In this document: positions 1 to 8,786 of the stretch, in pieces
How positions within the stretch are numbered: position 1 is the stretch's first letter
How the letters are laid out: every line of letters begins with the position of its first letter
Origin: Paenisporosarcina sp. FSL H8-0542
Lineage (GTDB): Bacteria > Bacillota > Bacilli > Bacillales_A > Planococcaceae
Direction: 5' to 3'
Length of the DNA: 64,000 nt
NCBI RefSeq assembly: GCF_038632915.1
Contig: NZ_CP152050.1
Span: 1,003,501-1,067,500, forward strand
The notes under the pieces: generated by a model
What the model was told of the DNA's origin: nothing
The model's database searches: none
The model's input: the letters and a program-made list of their open reading frames with translations, nothing else
Program-made: the position numbers and the translations under genes

Positions 1-232
1 AATTAGGGCCGAGAAGTTTCCGTAAATTACGTTTTAAATGCCATGTAAATAAACCAATTCGAGTACCTCCAAGTAAACGGTATAATCGATTCGCATCATA
101 AGGACATGAATTCGGCATCAAGTAACGCAAAATGGTCAGGGCAGTAACAGGTCCACATGCAGATTTCTGATACTGTATTTTGATTGATCTATCAAATTGC
201 GATAGACCTTGTAATTCTAATTGAATACGCAT
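1..232 (-). CDS. C39-like cysteine peptidase family protein (5' part only)
   Basis: Reading the minus strand from an ATG at 232-230 gives an open frame of at least 77 codons that runs off the left edge of the window. A GAGGTG ribosome site lies just upstream. Near residue 27 is SACGPVTALTILRYL, which resembles the active-site Cys motif (CGPxx) of papain-like C39 peptidases. The His and Asp of such an active site would lie outside the window. The catalase terminator lies directly upstream, so this gene should have its own promoter in the short gap. The family is a guess from one motif; the open frame itself is clear. Confidence 0.6.
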   Translation of the reverse strand, partial: MRIQLELQGLSQFDRSIKIQYQKSACGPVTALTILRYLMPNSCPYDANRLYRLLGGTRIGLFTWHLKRNLRKLLGPN

Positions 233-248
233 AATGTCACCTCAGTGA

Positions 249-295
249 AAAAAGAGTTTTTCCGTCTGATTTAACAGTACGGAAAAACTCTTTTT
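249..295 (-). terminator. Rho-independent terminator of the catalase gene
   Basis: A near-perfect 17-bp inverted repeat has arms 249-265 and 279-295 and a 13-nt loop. The minus-strand transcript ends in a U run from the A-rich side. It lies 70 bp beyond the catalase stop codon. Confidence 0.85.
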
Positions 296-364
296 CTGTA
301 AACTTTGAAGCTTTCGTTGCGACTAAAAATAGAAGAGAAACTTAAAATCTAGCGATCTATTAAA

Positions 365-1810
365 TTACAAGTATTGATGAACGTCTACGTTTGCACCTTC
401 GGCAAGTGCATGCCCAAGCGATTCATCGGCGCGGTGGAAGTTTGCAATCGCTCGACCTACGATATCGCGATTTTCAATGCCAGAGAACTGATCAAGTAAG
501 TTTTTAATTAATGCTTGTTTTGTCGATTCATCATAACTTCTATAAATTTCACCAGCTTGACCGAAGTTATTTGTTTTTTCGATTGCATTTTTACCTGCAA
601 CTCCTGAAATTGGTTGATCAAATTCTTTGAATTCAGGCGCTTCTTTTGGTTCTGAGTCGAAACTATTTGGTTCGTAGTTTACGCGAGACATTTGTTGTCT
701 AAATGGCATAGCGCCGTCACGTTGGTTATTTGAGAATGGACATTTTGGTGCATTGATTGGCAACTGTAAGTAGTTTGCACCAATACGGTAGCGTTGTGTA
801 TCTGAGTAAGAGAACAAACGACCTTGCAACATTTTATCTTCAGATGGTTGTATACCAGGTACAAGTACACCAGGATTAAATCCAACAGATTCTGTCTCTG
901 CAAAGAAGTTATCCACGTTACGGTTTAATGTCATCGTACCAACCAACTCATAAGGGAAATCTTTTTCTAGCCAATCCTTCGTCGCATCTAGTGGATCGAA
1001 ATCAAAGTTATCCATGTCCTCTGGTTTTAATGTTTGAACATATAAATCCCACTCAGGATAGTCACCACGTTCAATTGCTTCGTACAAATCACGTGTAGCA
1101 TGACTAAAATCTTTTCCTTGCTGTTCTGCCGCTTCTTCAATTGTCATGTTTTTAATGCCCTGTTTAGGAACCCAACGAAGTTTTATATATGTAGTTTTGC
1201 CATCTTCGCTGATCCATTTGAATGAATGCACAGAAGATCCACGAATGTGACGGTAATCTTGAGGGATTCCTTCATCTGTAAACAAGTGAATGAGCATATT
1301 TGTCGTTTCAGGCGAGAGACCCATGAAATCAAAAAGACGTGAAGCATCTTGAAGGTTCGTACGTGGATCTGGTTTTAATGAGTGTATAACATCAGGGAAC
1401 TTGATTGCATCCCGGATAAAGAATACAGGCAAATTATTCCCAACAAAATCATAGTTGCCTTCTTCTGTATAGAATTTTACTGAGAATCCACGTGGATCTC
1501 GAGCAGTTTCTGGTGAGTGAAGCCCGTGAATGACGGTAGAGAATCGAGTGAATACTGGCGTTTCTTGCCCTTCATTTTGTAAGAAAGCAGCTCTTGTATA
1601 TTTTTTCATACTGTTTTTGACGACGAATGTACCGTGGGCAGCAGCTCCACGAGCATGTACAACTCGTTCAGGAACACGTTCACGGTCAAAGTGTGCTAAT
1701 TTTTCTATTAATTGATAATCCTCTAAAAGTGTTGGGCCACGTTCACCCGCAGTTCGGGAATTTTGATTATCGCCGATTGGTACACCTTGGTTAGTTGTTA
1801 GCTTTTTCAT
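365..1810 (-). CDS. katA: Catalase, small-subunit clade (heme)
   Basis: 481 residues, the normal length for a clade 3 monofunctional catalase. It converts hydrogen peroxide to water and oxygen in the cytoplasm. Distal heme residues are visible: His52 in RVVHARGAAAHG and the Asn of VGNNLPVFFIRDA. The proximal Tyr is in RLFSYSDTQRYR, close to residue 335. The ATG at 1810 has AAGGAG nine bases upstream. A PerR-type box (1827-1841) sits directly upstream of this ribosome site, so peroxide induction is likely. The gene is monocistronic, with a strong terminator at 249-295. Confidence 0.97.
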   Translation of the reverse strand: MKKLTTNQGVPIGDNQNSRTAGERGPTLLEDYQLIEKLAHFDRERVPERVVHARGAAAHGTFVVKNSMKKYTRAAFLQNEGQETPVFTRFSTVIHGLHSPETARDPRGFSVKFYTEEGNYDFVGNNLPVFFIRDAIKFPDVIHSLKPDPRTNLQDASRLFDFMGLSPETTNMLIHLFTDEGIPQDYRHIRGSSVHSFKWISEDGKTTYIKLRWVPKQGIKNMTIEEAAEQQGKDFSHATRDLYEAIERGDYPEWDLYVQTLKPEDMDNFDFDPLDATKDWLEKDFPYELVGTMTLNRNVDNFFAETESVGFNPGVLVPGIQPSEDKMLQGRLFSYSDTQRYRIGANYLQLPINAPKCPFSNNQRDGAMPFRQQMSRVNYEPNSFDSEPKEAPEFKEFDQPISGVAGKNAIEKTNNFGQAGEIYRSYDESTKQALIKNLLDQFSGIENRDIVGRAIANFHRADESLGHALAEGANVDVHQYL

Positions 1811-1826
1811 TGTATCGACTCCTTAT

Positions 1827-1841
1827 TTATAATGATTACAA
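1827..1841 (-). promoter_or_regulatory. PerR box upstream of katA
   Basis: TTATAATGATTACAA matches the Bacillus PerR consensus TTATAATNATTATAA at every defined position but one. It lies about 17 bp upstream of the catalase start, where a bound repressor would block transcription. The consensus is from established knowledge; binding here is inferred. Confidence 0.8.
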
Positions 1842-2029
1842 AAAAGAACTAATTCAAATGTAAAGTATATTTAAGTAATTATCAAGTAATATGATTGAGT
1901 GAAAGACTTAAAAATTTTTACTAGCTTGTAGACTTGTAGAAGATAAAAAAATACAATTATAGAAGAGAAAGAATGTTTCCACGAATCAAATCGTAAAGTT
2001 AAACATCACTAACAAAGGGGGAATAACTG

Positions 2030-2896
2030 GTGAATATCACATATAAACGGTTATCATTGTTAAATTTTGAAGATGCACTTGCTTTGTTCAATAAAGGTTT
2101 TGAAGGATACCTAATCCCGATGCATTTAACAATGGAACAGTTTGTTGGACGCTTTGGCAACGAAGGATTGTCGGTGGAACTATCAGTTGTAGCTTTTGAT
2201 GGAAACACACCAATTGGGTTTATTCTGCAAGGAATAAGAGAAAATGACGGAGTTAAAATTTCCTGGAATGGTGGTACGGGGATCATTCCTGAATATCGGG
2301 GCAAGGGCGTTGGACTTCACCTAATGAAAGAAGCGGAGCGCATTCTTGTGGAAAATGAAGTAGCCATTGCAACTTTAGAGGCTTTATCTGAAAACGAGCC
2401 TGCAATCAAATTATATGAAAAGTGTGGATACGAAATTCAGGATAAGCTTGTATTTTTATCTGGTTCCGGAAAACTAATCGACAAACTGCCTGAATTAGGA
2501 GAGTACGAATTAGAAAGATTTCCTGCGTTTCTAGCCATTGGATCAGATCTTTTTCCAACGCTCGTCCCGTGGCAAACAGCCGAGAGTGTTGTACCCAAAG
2601 TCGGTGGAGAAGTAGTGAATTTGTTAAAAGATGGGGAAATAAGAGCATCCTGTTTAATTCGAAAAAGAGGAATTTATAATAATCCTTCTGAAGGAATTAC
2701 CTTATTCCAAGTGACTTCCGGAGACGAACAACATGAGGTTAACATTCTATTGGCACATGCACTTGAATATGATCAACCTGTTAGTCGATCTACATACAAC
2801 TTTATGACGGGTAAAGGCAATGTGGTATCTTTACTACAGGAAAGTGGTTTTGAAAATACAGCAATTTCACAAGTCTTTATGCTCAAGAAATACTAA
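2030..2896 (+). CDS. GNAT family N-acetyltransferase with C-terminal extension
   Basis: 288 residues starting at GTG, with AAAGGGGG nine bases upstream. The first 150 residues carry a GNAT fold: the acetyl-CoA loop is visible as YRGKGVGLHLMKEAE near residue 90, followed by the typical ENEPAIKLYEKCGY motif near 125. The C-terminal half (about 150-288) looks like a second, degenerate acetyltransferase-like domain ending in LLQESGFENTAISQVFML. The substrate cannot be told from the sequence. The gene stands alone between the divergent catalase gene and a convergent STAS gene. Confidence 0.85.
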   Translation: MNITYKRLSLLNFEDALALFNKGFEGYLIPMHLTMEQFVGRFGNEGLSVELSVVAFDGNTPIGFILQGIRENDGVKISWNGGTGIIPEYRGKGVGLHLMKEAERILVENEVAIATLEALSENEPAIKLYEKCGYEIQDKLVFLSGSGKLIDKLPELGEYELERFPAFLAIGSDLFPTLVPWQTAESVVPKVGGEVVNLLKDGEIRASCLIRKRGIYNNPSEGITLFQVTSGDEQHEVNILLAHALEYDQPVSRSTYNFMTGKGNVVSLLQESGFENTAISQVFMLKKY

Positions 2897-2946
2897 AAAA
2901 CAACCAATCATTCACCCAAGGGAGTGAAGCGATTGGTTGTTTTCTT
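2897..2946. terminator. Bidirectional terminator between GNAT and STAS genes
   Basis: CAACCAATC (2901-2909) pairs with GATTGGTTG (2931-2939), and the inner CTTCAC/TTCAC bases extend the stem. Runs of A on the left and T on the right let it serve both convergent genes. It covers the last codons of the STAS gene. Confidence 0.8.
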
Positions 2947-3379
2947 TTAATAGACGTTGAAGAGCTGCACGGAAATTTACATACGTTTCGATTTCCACTT
3001 GAATACCAGCATGAACAATTTCACGGACAAATCGAGGATTAAAACCAACATAAATCGGACGAATACCCATTAGTTTAAGTGAGTTATTCAGTTGGTAAAT
3101 TTCCGTTGCCAAATCATTGTAATCAAATGATGCAACGTCTTCTACAGTAACTCCAGTAAAATCAAAGATAGCTCGCTCGGTCTCACGATGGGTTCCTGCA
3201 TATTGAAGTGCTTTGGTTTGAATCATTTCAAAGCGTTCTTTGAACATATATCCGGCAATCGGAATCAATATTGTATTTGGCACGACAGAAGGAATCACTG
3301 GGGCAGACATGTTCTTGATAATATTTTCATAGTATTTAACTTTCTCTTTCAGTTGTTGCAATTCAAGTGATTGAGTCAT
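2912..3379 (-). CDS. STAS-domain protein, RsbR/RsbS-like
   Basis: 155 residues. A short coiled N-terminus (LQQLKEKVKYYENIIKNM) leads into a STAS domain from about residue 33: IPIAG, then FDFTGV, then LMGIRPIYVGF. STAS proteins of this kind form stressosome parts or anti-anti-sigma factors. The N-terminal globin-like sensor of RsbR is absent. The positions of the two phosphorylated threonines of B. subtilis RsbR appear to be replaced (DVAS for DTSV, YVGF for LTGI). No kinase or phosphatase partner is nearby. GAGGTG precedes the ATG. The role in general stress is inferred. Confidence 0.75.
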   Translation of the reverse strand: MTQSLELQQLKEKVKYYENIIKNMSAPVIPSVVPNTILIPIAGYMFKERFEMIQTKALQYAGTHRETERAIFDFTGVTVEDVASFDYNDLATEIYQLNNSLKLMGIRPIYVGFNPRFVREIVHAGIQVEIETYVNFRAALQRLLKENNQSLHSLG

Positions 3380-3439
3380 TTTACACCTCAGTGATTATTT
3401 TCACTAAGTATAGCATAATCGATTCTTGATTCTGCACGA

Positions 3440-3470
3440 AAAAAGGATAGACATGAAGTCTATCCTTTTT
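3440..3470 (-). terminator. Terminator of the thioredoxin-like gene
   Basis: AAAAAGGATAGAC pairs with GTCTATCCTTTTT around a 5-nt loop. It overlaps the last codons and stop of the thioredoxin gene on the minus strand. Confidence 0.8.
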
Positions 3471-3780
3471 GACTCTGCAAAAATTCAGTTACTTGTTCAG
3501 GTGATTTTGCATTTGCACTGTGCAAATGAGCTTTCTTTTCGCTATCCTGATAAATCAGCAAGCTTGGAATGCCCATAACATCATACTTTTCAGCAATTTC
3601 AGGAAGTTCGTCGCGATTTACTTCGTACCAAGTGTATTGTTTATACTCTTCAACGATTGGATCAATGAACATGTCCATGCGCGTACAATCAGGGCACCAT
3701 CCAGCAGTGAATTTTACGATGACTTCATTATCAGAAGAAATAACGTCATTAAATTGTTCAGTTGTTGTAATAGATTTCAT
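3460..3780 (-). CDS. Thioredoxin family protein
   Basis: 106 residues, the size of a single thioredoxin fold. The redox motif is WCPDC with Cys29 and Cys32, preceded by a beta strand (EVIVKFTAG). The cis-Pro loop is present as YDVMGIPSLLIY. WCPDC rather than WCGPC suggests a YtpP/YusE-like dithiol protein, not the main thioredoxin. AAGGAGG lies eight bases upstream of the ATG. It should act in the cytoplasm, since no signal peptide is seen. It is transcribed alone, with its own terminator. Confidence 0.88.
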   Translation of the reverse strand: MKSITTTEQFNDVISSDNEVIVKFTAGWCPDCTRMDMFIDPIVEEYKQYTWYEVNRDELPEIAEKYDVMGIPSLLIYQDSEKKAHLHSANAKSPEQVTEFLQSQKG

Positions 3781-3851
3781 TTTTGTTCCTCCTTGACTTC
3801 TATAGGAACAGTTTACACGGTTTTACTTCCATCGGATAGCAATTTGTTTCA

Positions 3852-4166
3852 TTACTGAAGCTGTTGCTTGTATCCCTGGAATTGTTGTGTCGCTTGTTGG
3901 ATTTCTTTAGGATCTGCCGGAGTCAATTTATACCAACCATGCTTGAACATTAAGTCGTAAAGGCTACGTTGTTGTTTGGATGTAGCTCTCAATTGAGTAA
4001 AAATGATTTGGTATAGCGCATCATGGCTGGCCTCATGCATTGCCGTTGCATAAGAATTACATAAATATTTTTCAGTAGAAAGGGCATCATTTAAGATGTC
4101 GCGGTCGTTTAATTGCGGTGTTTCAACATAAGGAGTTTGTGGATTTTTCACTGTTTGCTGATTCAT
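3852..4166 (-). CDS. CotF-family spore coat protein
   Basis: 104 residues. The central block RDILNDALSTEKYLCNSYATAMHEAS and the later LYDLMFKHGW are hallmarks of the CotF coat family, a helical ferritin-like fold. Its start ATGA overlaps the stop of the upstream gene by four bases, so the two are translationally coupled. AAGGAGG lies inside the end of that gene. Expected in the spore coat and made in the mother cell. No sporulation promoter was scored with confidence. The C-terminus is Gln-rich. Confidence 0.88.
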   Translation of the reverse strand: MNQQTVKNPQTPYVETPQLNDRDILNDALSTEKYLCNSYATAMHEASHDALYQIIFTQLRATSKQQRSLYDLMFKHGWYKLTPADPKEIQQATQQFQGYKQQLQ

Positions 4167-4423
4167 GAAACAGAACCTCCTTCATTTTGTTTCAGTAACT
4201 TGAGCAACTCGTCGTAATGATTACTGTGCATTTGTTCAGCTGTCTCAAATTCTTTCTTCAAATCAGGGAGTTGGCAATTTTCAGCCGCCCAATTCATTTT
4301 TTTAGCTGCCAACAAATTCCATGACATCATATCGGTCAAGTAGCTGAAATCTTTTGAAGAAACCATTTTAGGGGGTTCGGGAAATACCATTGGCTGTTCT
4401 TTTTGTTGTGAAAATAAATTCAT
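4163..4423 (-). CDS. Short CotF-partner coat protein
   Basis: 86 residues, first gene of a two-gene minus-strand operon with the CotF homologue. It has a Pro-rich start (MVFPEPP) followed by a predicted helical pair (TDMMSWNLLAAKKMNW and EQMHSNHYDELLKLL). This matches the small proteins encoded beside CotF-type genes in Bacillales, such as YraG-like proteins. AAAAGGAGG is nine bases from the ATG. Function is inferred from the pairing. The region upstream (4424-4615) holds only a promoter-sized AT-rich stretch. Confidence 0.8.
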   Translation of the reverse strand: MNLFSQQKEQPMVFPEPPKMVSSKDFSYLTDMMSWNLLAAKKMNWAAENCQLPDLKKEFETAEQMHSNHYDELLKLLKQNEGGSVS

Positions 4424-4615
4424 GTGATGTATCCTCCTTTTCGTTTTAGTGTGAGGCAGAAATGATTATATATACATTTTCCGTTTAGTTTCTTTTGTAA
4501 AAAAGATGTTAGGGTAGTTATGTATATATATAGGAAAGAACATACTAATAAAATGTATTTGAATAGAGGAGGCTGGAACTCATGATCGAACAATCGATGC
4601 GTGAATTCCAAAATT

Positions 4616-4894
4616 AATGTGGATGAGAATTTCAAAAAAATCATTAAAATCCATTTATTTAATGATTAACTATACGAAAAAATTAGTTAAGGAACATGGG
4701 ATTGCAAGCAATCAATTCGAGTTCCAGATGTTGTTTGGTATTCGTGAAGAATTACAGCGCCAACTTGTAAAAGAAGGCTATAAAAGCGTATTTATGTCCC
4801 ATATGGGTCTGATTGGTATGGTTATTTTATGAGACGCTTAGCTGAACGGTCAGCAAATGTTGCGTTTGTTGCCAATGGTATTTTGAATAAATAA
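4616..4894 (+). pseudogene. Proline dehydrogenase remnant (3' end, frameshifted)
   Basis: Three in-order pieces match the C-terminus of Bacillus proline dehydrogenase. NVDENFKKIIKIHLFND (4616-4666) is followed by a stop and a missing internal block. Then comes KKLVKEHGIASNQFEFQML and on to EGYK, and, after a one-base frame change near 4785, RIYVPYGSDWYGYFMRRLAE to the stop at 4892-4894. The FEFQML, YVPYG and GYFMRRLAER motifs are family hallmarks. The N-terminal two thirds of the gene is absent. The old terminator remains at 4901-4929. Confidence 0.88.
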
Positions 4895-4900
4895 TAGGAG

Positions 4901-4929
4901 AGGAGATGCCAACGAGCATCTCCTTTTTG
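4901..4929 (+). terminator. Terminator after the proline dehydrogenase remnant
   Basis: AGGAGATGC pairs with GCATCTCCT, followed by a T run. It is well preserved although the gene is broken. Confidence 0.8.
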
Positions 4930-5138
4930 AATTAGACTTGGAAAAGTTTTATTTGAATTCTTCAGCTACATAGTGCATACAAAAAATACGCCTTTCATAG
5001 AATAAAAGGACGCAATAGTTAGCAAGATTTTTCGGGGTAAATTTTGGTTTTTAATCATCATTTAAATATTGCGAAAAAATTGAAAATGAACTAAACTAAT
5101 AGACATAGAGGTTGTTTCTATTTTTTTTCACTAAAAAA

Positions 5139-5156
5139 TGAATGAGTATTCATTCA
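5139..5156 (+). promoter_or_regulatory. FadR-type operator of the fad operon
   Basis: TGAATGAGTATTCATTCA has perfect TGAATGA/TCATTCA arms and fits the TGAATGANTANTCATTCA box bound by Bacillus FadR, which acyl-CoA releases. It lies 25 bp upstream of the fadN start. A plausible weak promoter, TTGCGA with TAAACT 17 bp downstream, ends near 5097. Binding is inferred. Confidence 0.85.
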
Positions 5157-5180
5157 AAAACTCTAAAGGAGGCTTTGCAC

Positions 5181-7547
5181 GTGACTTATCAAATTAAAAA
5201 GGCTGCTGTTCTGGGTTCTGGCGTTATGGGTTCAGGAATCGCTGCTCACTTAGCAAATATCGGAATTCCAACTTTATTGCTTGACATGGTACCTCGAGTT
5301 TTAAAAGAAGAGGACAAAAATAATTCAAAAGCTCGTAATCAAATAGCCCAAGGTTCACTAGAGAAACTTTTAAAACAAAAGCCCGCACCCCTAGCGTCAA
5401 AGAAAAATCTTACATTATTGACAGCAGGAAATCTCGAAGACGACTTGGATAAATTAAAAGATGTCGACTGGATTATCGAAGTTATTGTAGAAAATCTGGA
5501 TATTAAAAAAGGTCTTTACGAGAAAATTGACGCGGTTCGTAAGCCAGGCACAATTGTCAGTTCTAATACTTCCGGCATTAGCATCAATGCAATGGCTGAA
5601 GGACGAAGTGAAGATTTTCAAAAGCACTTCCTTGGCACTCATTTCTTCAATCCGCCACGTTATTTAAAACTGTTGGAAGTTATACCAGCTCATCATACGC
5701 TCCCGGAAGTTGTAGTATTCATGCAAACATTCGGTGAGGATCGTTTAGGAAAAGGTGTTGTTCTTGCGAAAGACACACCAAACTTTATTGCGAACCGCAT
5801 TGGTACGTATGGCCTTCTTGTGACACTTCGTGAAATGCTGGCAAGAGGCTACTCGGTTGGTGAAGTGGATTCCATTACGGGTCCTGTCATTGGTCGTCCG
5901 AAATCGGCGACGTTCCGTACGCTTGATGTGGTCGGGTTGGATACTTTTGGTCACGTCGCAAAAAACGTTTACGACCAGACTACAGGTGACGAACAAAAAG
6001 TGTTCGAATTGCCGACCTTGATTACTAATATGCTTGAAAACGGCTGGTTAGGTGCAAAATCAGGTCAAGGATTTTTCCTGAAAAAAGGTAAAGAAATTCT
6101 TGAATTGAATGCTGAAACGATGGAGTACGAACCAGTGAAGAAGCTGAAAACCCCTTCATTGGAAATGGCGAAGCAACAAAAAGGTCTTGCAGCTAAAGTG
6201 AAAACATTAACTTATGCTAAAGATCGCACGGGAGAATTACTGTGGAGCATTTTAGCACCTACATTGTCCTATTCCGCAAAACTACATGGAGAAATTGCAG
6301 ATGATATCGTGGCAATCGATAATGCGATGAAGTGGGGGTTTGGATGGGAACAAGGACCATTTGAAGTATGGGATGCCATCGGCGTAAAAGAGTCCACTGA
6401 AAAAATGGTAGCGGAAGGGTTGGAAATTCCAACTTTCACACAAAGCTTACTTGATCAAGGATTCGATTCCTTCTATAAAGAAGACAATGGAGATTTGTAT
6501 TTCTTCAATGGTGAGGGTTATTCATTGGTTCCAACGAATGAAAAAGTAATTAACTTAAAACGTTACAAGAAAAAACATGGCGTAATCAAGAAAAATTCAG
6601 GTGCCAGTTTAATAGATTTAGGAGATGGGATTGCTTTACTGGAGTTCCATTCACAATCAAATGCAATCGGGCTCGATATTATCCAAATGATTAACTTTGC
6701 AGTTGATGAAGTAGAGAAAACCTTTAAAGGTCTTGTGATTGGTAACCAGGGGAAAAACTTCTGTGTAGGCGCAAACCTTGGCATGATTCTTATGGAGGCC
6801 CAGGACGACAATATTTTTGAACTGGATTTCGTCGTGCGTTCGTTCCAAAACGCCATGATGAAAATAAAGTATTGTTCGAAACCTGTAGTGGCAGCTCCAT
6901 TCGGCATGACGCTTGGTGGCGGGGCGGAAGCATGTCTGCCAGCTGCACACATTCAAGCATCTCATGAAACATATATGGGATTAGTTGAGGTGGGAGTGGG
7001 ACTCATTCCTGGAGGCGGCGGAAATAAAGAATTGTATATGAAACACTTAAAAGGCTTGCCAACGGGTGTTCATGTCGATTATCAGTACGTGGCAAACAAA
7101 GTGTTTGAAACAATTGCCATGGCAAAAGTATCGACATCTGCCGAAGAAGCACGTGAAAATAACTTCCTGAACTTTGCAGACGGTATCAGTGTAAATGCTG
7201 ATCACTTAATCTATGATGCGAAACAAGTTGCACTTTCGCTATATGAAAACAACTACAAAGCACCTCTTCGTGAAAAAGTACCAGTAACCGGCGAGTCAGG
7301 ATATGCAACGCTGTTACTTGGAGCTGAAGGAATGTTCCTTTCAGGTTTCATCAGCGATCATGATTTAAAAATTGCGAAGAAATTAGCCTACGTGCTAGCA
7401 GGAGGAAAAGTGCCTTACGGTACTTTGGTCGATGAACAATATTTACTCGATTTAGAACGTGAAGCATTTTTAAGTTTAGTAGCTGAACCAAAATCTCAAG
7501 CGAGAATGCAGCACATGTTAGTGAAAGGAAAGCCACTTCGTAACTAA
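5181..7547 (+). CDS. fadN: 3-hydroxyacyl-CoA dehydrogenase / enoyl-CoA hydratase
   Basis: 788 residues from a GTG start. It catalyses the hydration and NAD-dependent oxidation steps of fatty acid beta-oxidation. The N-terminal Rossmann motif is GSGVMGSGIAAHLANIG; the FNPPRYLKLLEVIP block follows near residue 165. The C-terminal third is a crotonase fold with KNFCVGANLGM and GMTLGGGAEACLPAAH. AAAGGAGG lies eight bases before GTG 5181. An in-frame ATG at 5142 has no ribosome site and falls inside the FadR operator, so it is rejected as the start. First gene of fadNAE. Confidence 0.95.
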   Translation: MTYQIKKAAVLGSGVMGSGIAAHLANIGIPTLLLDMVPRVLKEEDKNNSKARNQIAQGSLEKLLKQKPAPLASKKNLTLLTAGNLEDDLDKLKDVDWIIEVIVENLDIKKGLYEKIDAVRKPGTIVSSNTSGISINAMAEGRSEDFQKHFLGTHFFNPPRYLKLLEVIPAHHTLPEVVVFMQTFGEDRLGKGVVLAKDTPNFIANRIGTYGLLVTLREMLARGYSVGEVDSITGPVIGRPKSATFRTLDVVGLDTFGHVAKNVYDQTTGDEQKVFELPTLITNMLENGWLGAKSGQGFFLKKGKEILELNAETMEYEPVKKLKTPSLEMAKQQKGLAAKVKTLTYAKDRTGELLWSILAPTLSYSAKLHGEIADDIVAIDNAMKWGFGWEQGPFEVWDAIGVKESTEKMVAEGLEIPTFTQSLLDQGFDSFYKEDNGDLYFFNGEGYSLVPTNEKVINLKRYKKKHGVIKKNSGASLIDLGDGIALLEFHSQSNAIGLDIIQMINFAVDEVEKTFKGLVIGNQGKNFCVGANLGMILMEAQDDNIFELDFVVRSFQNAMMKIKYCSKPVVAAPFGMTLGGGAEACLPAAHIQASHETYMGLVEVGVGLIPGGGGNKELYMKHLKGLPTGVHVDYQYVANKVFETIAMAKVSTSAEEARENNFLNFADGISVNADHLIYDAKQVALSLYENNYKAPLREKVPVTGESGYATLLLGAEGMFLSGFISDHDLKIAKKLAYVLAGGKVPYGTLVDEQYLLDLEREAFLSLVAEPKSQARMQHMLVKGKPLRN

Positions 7548-7578
7548 GCGTACGTAGCGGCAATGAGGAGGAGAACTT

Positions 7579-8754
7579 ATGCGCGAAGCAGTTATTGTAG
7601 CAGGTGCCAGAACACCTGTAGGGAAAGCGAAAAAAGGCTCCCTTGCAACAGTGAGACCAGATGACTTTGGTGCATTGGTTGTAAAAGAAACGTTAAAAAG
7701 AGCGGGCGGTTATGATGGTCCGATTGACGATTTGATTTTAGGCTGTGCAATGCCTGAAGCGGAACAGGGGATGAACGTTGCCCGTAATATAGGTGCACTG
7801 GCAGGACTTTCAGATACAACACCAGCGATTACTATCAACCGCTTCTGTTCTTCAGGTCTGCAATCAATCGCTTATGCAGCAGAACGCATTATGCTTGGTC
7901 ACTCTGAAGCAATCATTGCAGGTGGTGTTGAATCGATGAGTATGGTTCCGATGATGGGAAATACAATTCGTCCTAACGCAACACTTGCAGAAACAGCACC
8001 TCAATACTATATGGGGATGGGGCATACTGCTGAACAAGTGGCAATGAAGTTTGGCATTACCCGCGAAGACCAGGATGCTTTTGCTGTACGCTCACATGAG
8101 CTTGCAGATGCAGCCATCGCGGCAGGTAAATACAAAACAGAAATTGTACCAGTAGAAGTTCTGAAAAGATATATTGATGAAAATAACAAACCACAAGAAA
8201 AGAAAATCATGTTCGAAATGGATGAAGGCGTTCGTGTTGGGACGAACATGGAGACTCTGGCAAAACTTCGTCCGGTATTCAACGCACGTGGCACTGTAAC
8301 AGCAGGAAATGCATCTCAAACGTCTGACGGTGCAGGTGCTGTGCTTGTCATGGATCGTGAAGTAGCTGAAGCGCAAGGACTAAAACCACTAGCTAAATTC
8401 CGTTCATTTGCGGTTGGTGGGGTTCCACCAGAAGTAATGGGAATTGGACCGATTGTAGCGATTCCAAAAGCGTTGAAGCTAGCGGGTCTTTCAATCGAAG
8501 ACATTGATTTATGGGAATTGAACGAAGCATTCGCATCGCAATCGATTCAAGTAATTCGTCATTTAGGAATCGACATCAATAAAGTGAATGTCAATGGTGG
8601 TGCCATAGCACTTGGACATCCACTTGGTGCTACAGGTTCGATTTTAACGTTGAAAATGATTCATGAATTAAAACGTCAAGGCAAGCAATTTGGTGTTGTC
8701 ACGATGTGTATCGGCGGAGGCATGGGTGCAGCTGGCGTATTTGAGATTCTTTAA
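7579..8754 (+). CDS. fadA: Acetyl-CoA C-acyltransferase (3-ketoacyl-CoA thiolase)
   Basis: 391 residues, standard thiolase length. It performs the thiolytic cleavage that ends each beta-oxidation round. The acyl-carrying Cys90 is in [11 protein letters not shown], His347 in [14 protein letters not shown], and the second Cys, 377, in [10 protein letters not shown]. It follows fadN by 31 bp with a GAGGAG ribosome site and precedes fadE by 32 bp. It should share the FadR-controlled transcript. Confidence 0.96.
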   Translation: MREAVIVAGARTPVGKAKKGSLATVRPDDFGALVVKETLKRAGGYDGPIDDLILGCAMPEAEQGMNVARNIGALAGLSDTTPAITINRFCSSGLQSIAYAAERIMLGHSEAIIAGGVESMSMVPMMGNTIRPNATLAETAPQYYMGMGHTAEQVAMKFGITREDQDAFAVRSHELADAAIAAGKYKTEIVPVEVLKRYIDENNKPQEKKIMFEMDEGVRVGTNMETLAKLRPVFNARGTVTAGNASQTSDGAGAVLVMDREVAEAQGLKPLAKFRSFAVGGVPPEVMGIGPIVAIPKALKLAGLSIEDIDLWELNEAFASQSIQVIRHLGIDINKVNVNGGAIALGHPLGATGSILTLKMIHELKRQGKQFGVVTMCIGGGMGAAGVFEIL

Positions 8755-8786
8755 TAGAATTATTGAAAAAATAGGAGGGAAACAAA

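Noticed and set aside
4420-4644. A 74-codon minus-strand frame upstream of the coat genes
   Set aside because: It ends over the ribosome site of the coat gene and has a composition typical of AT-rich chance frames; it also overlaps the proline dehydrogenase remnant.
6563-6972. Several frames of 60-129 codons antisense to fadN
   Set aside because: They are shadows of a strongly conserved gene, have no ribosome sites and no family motifs.
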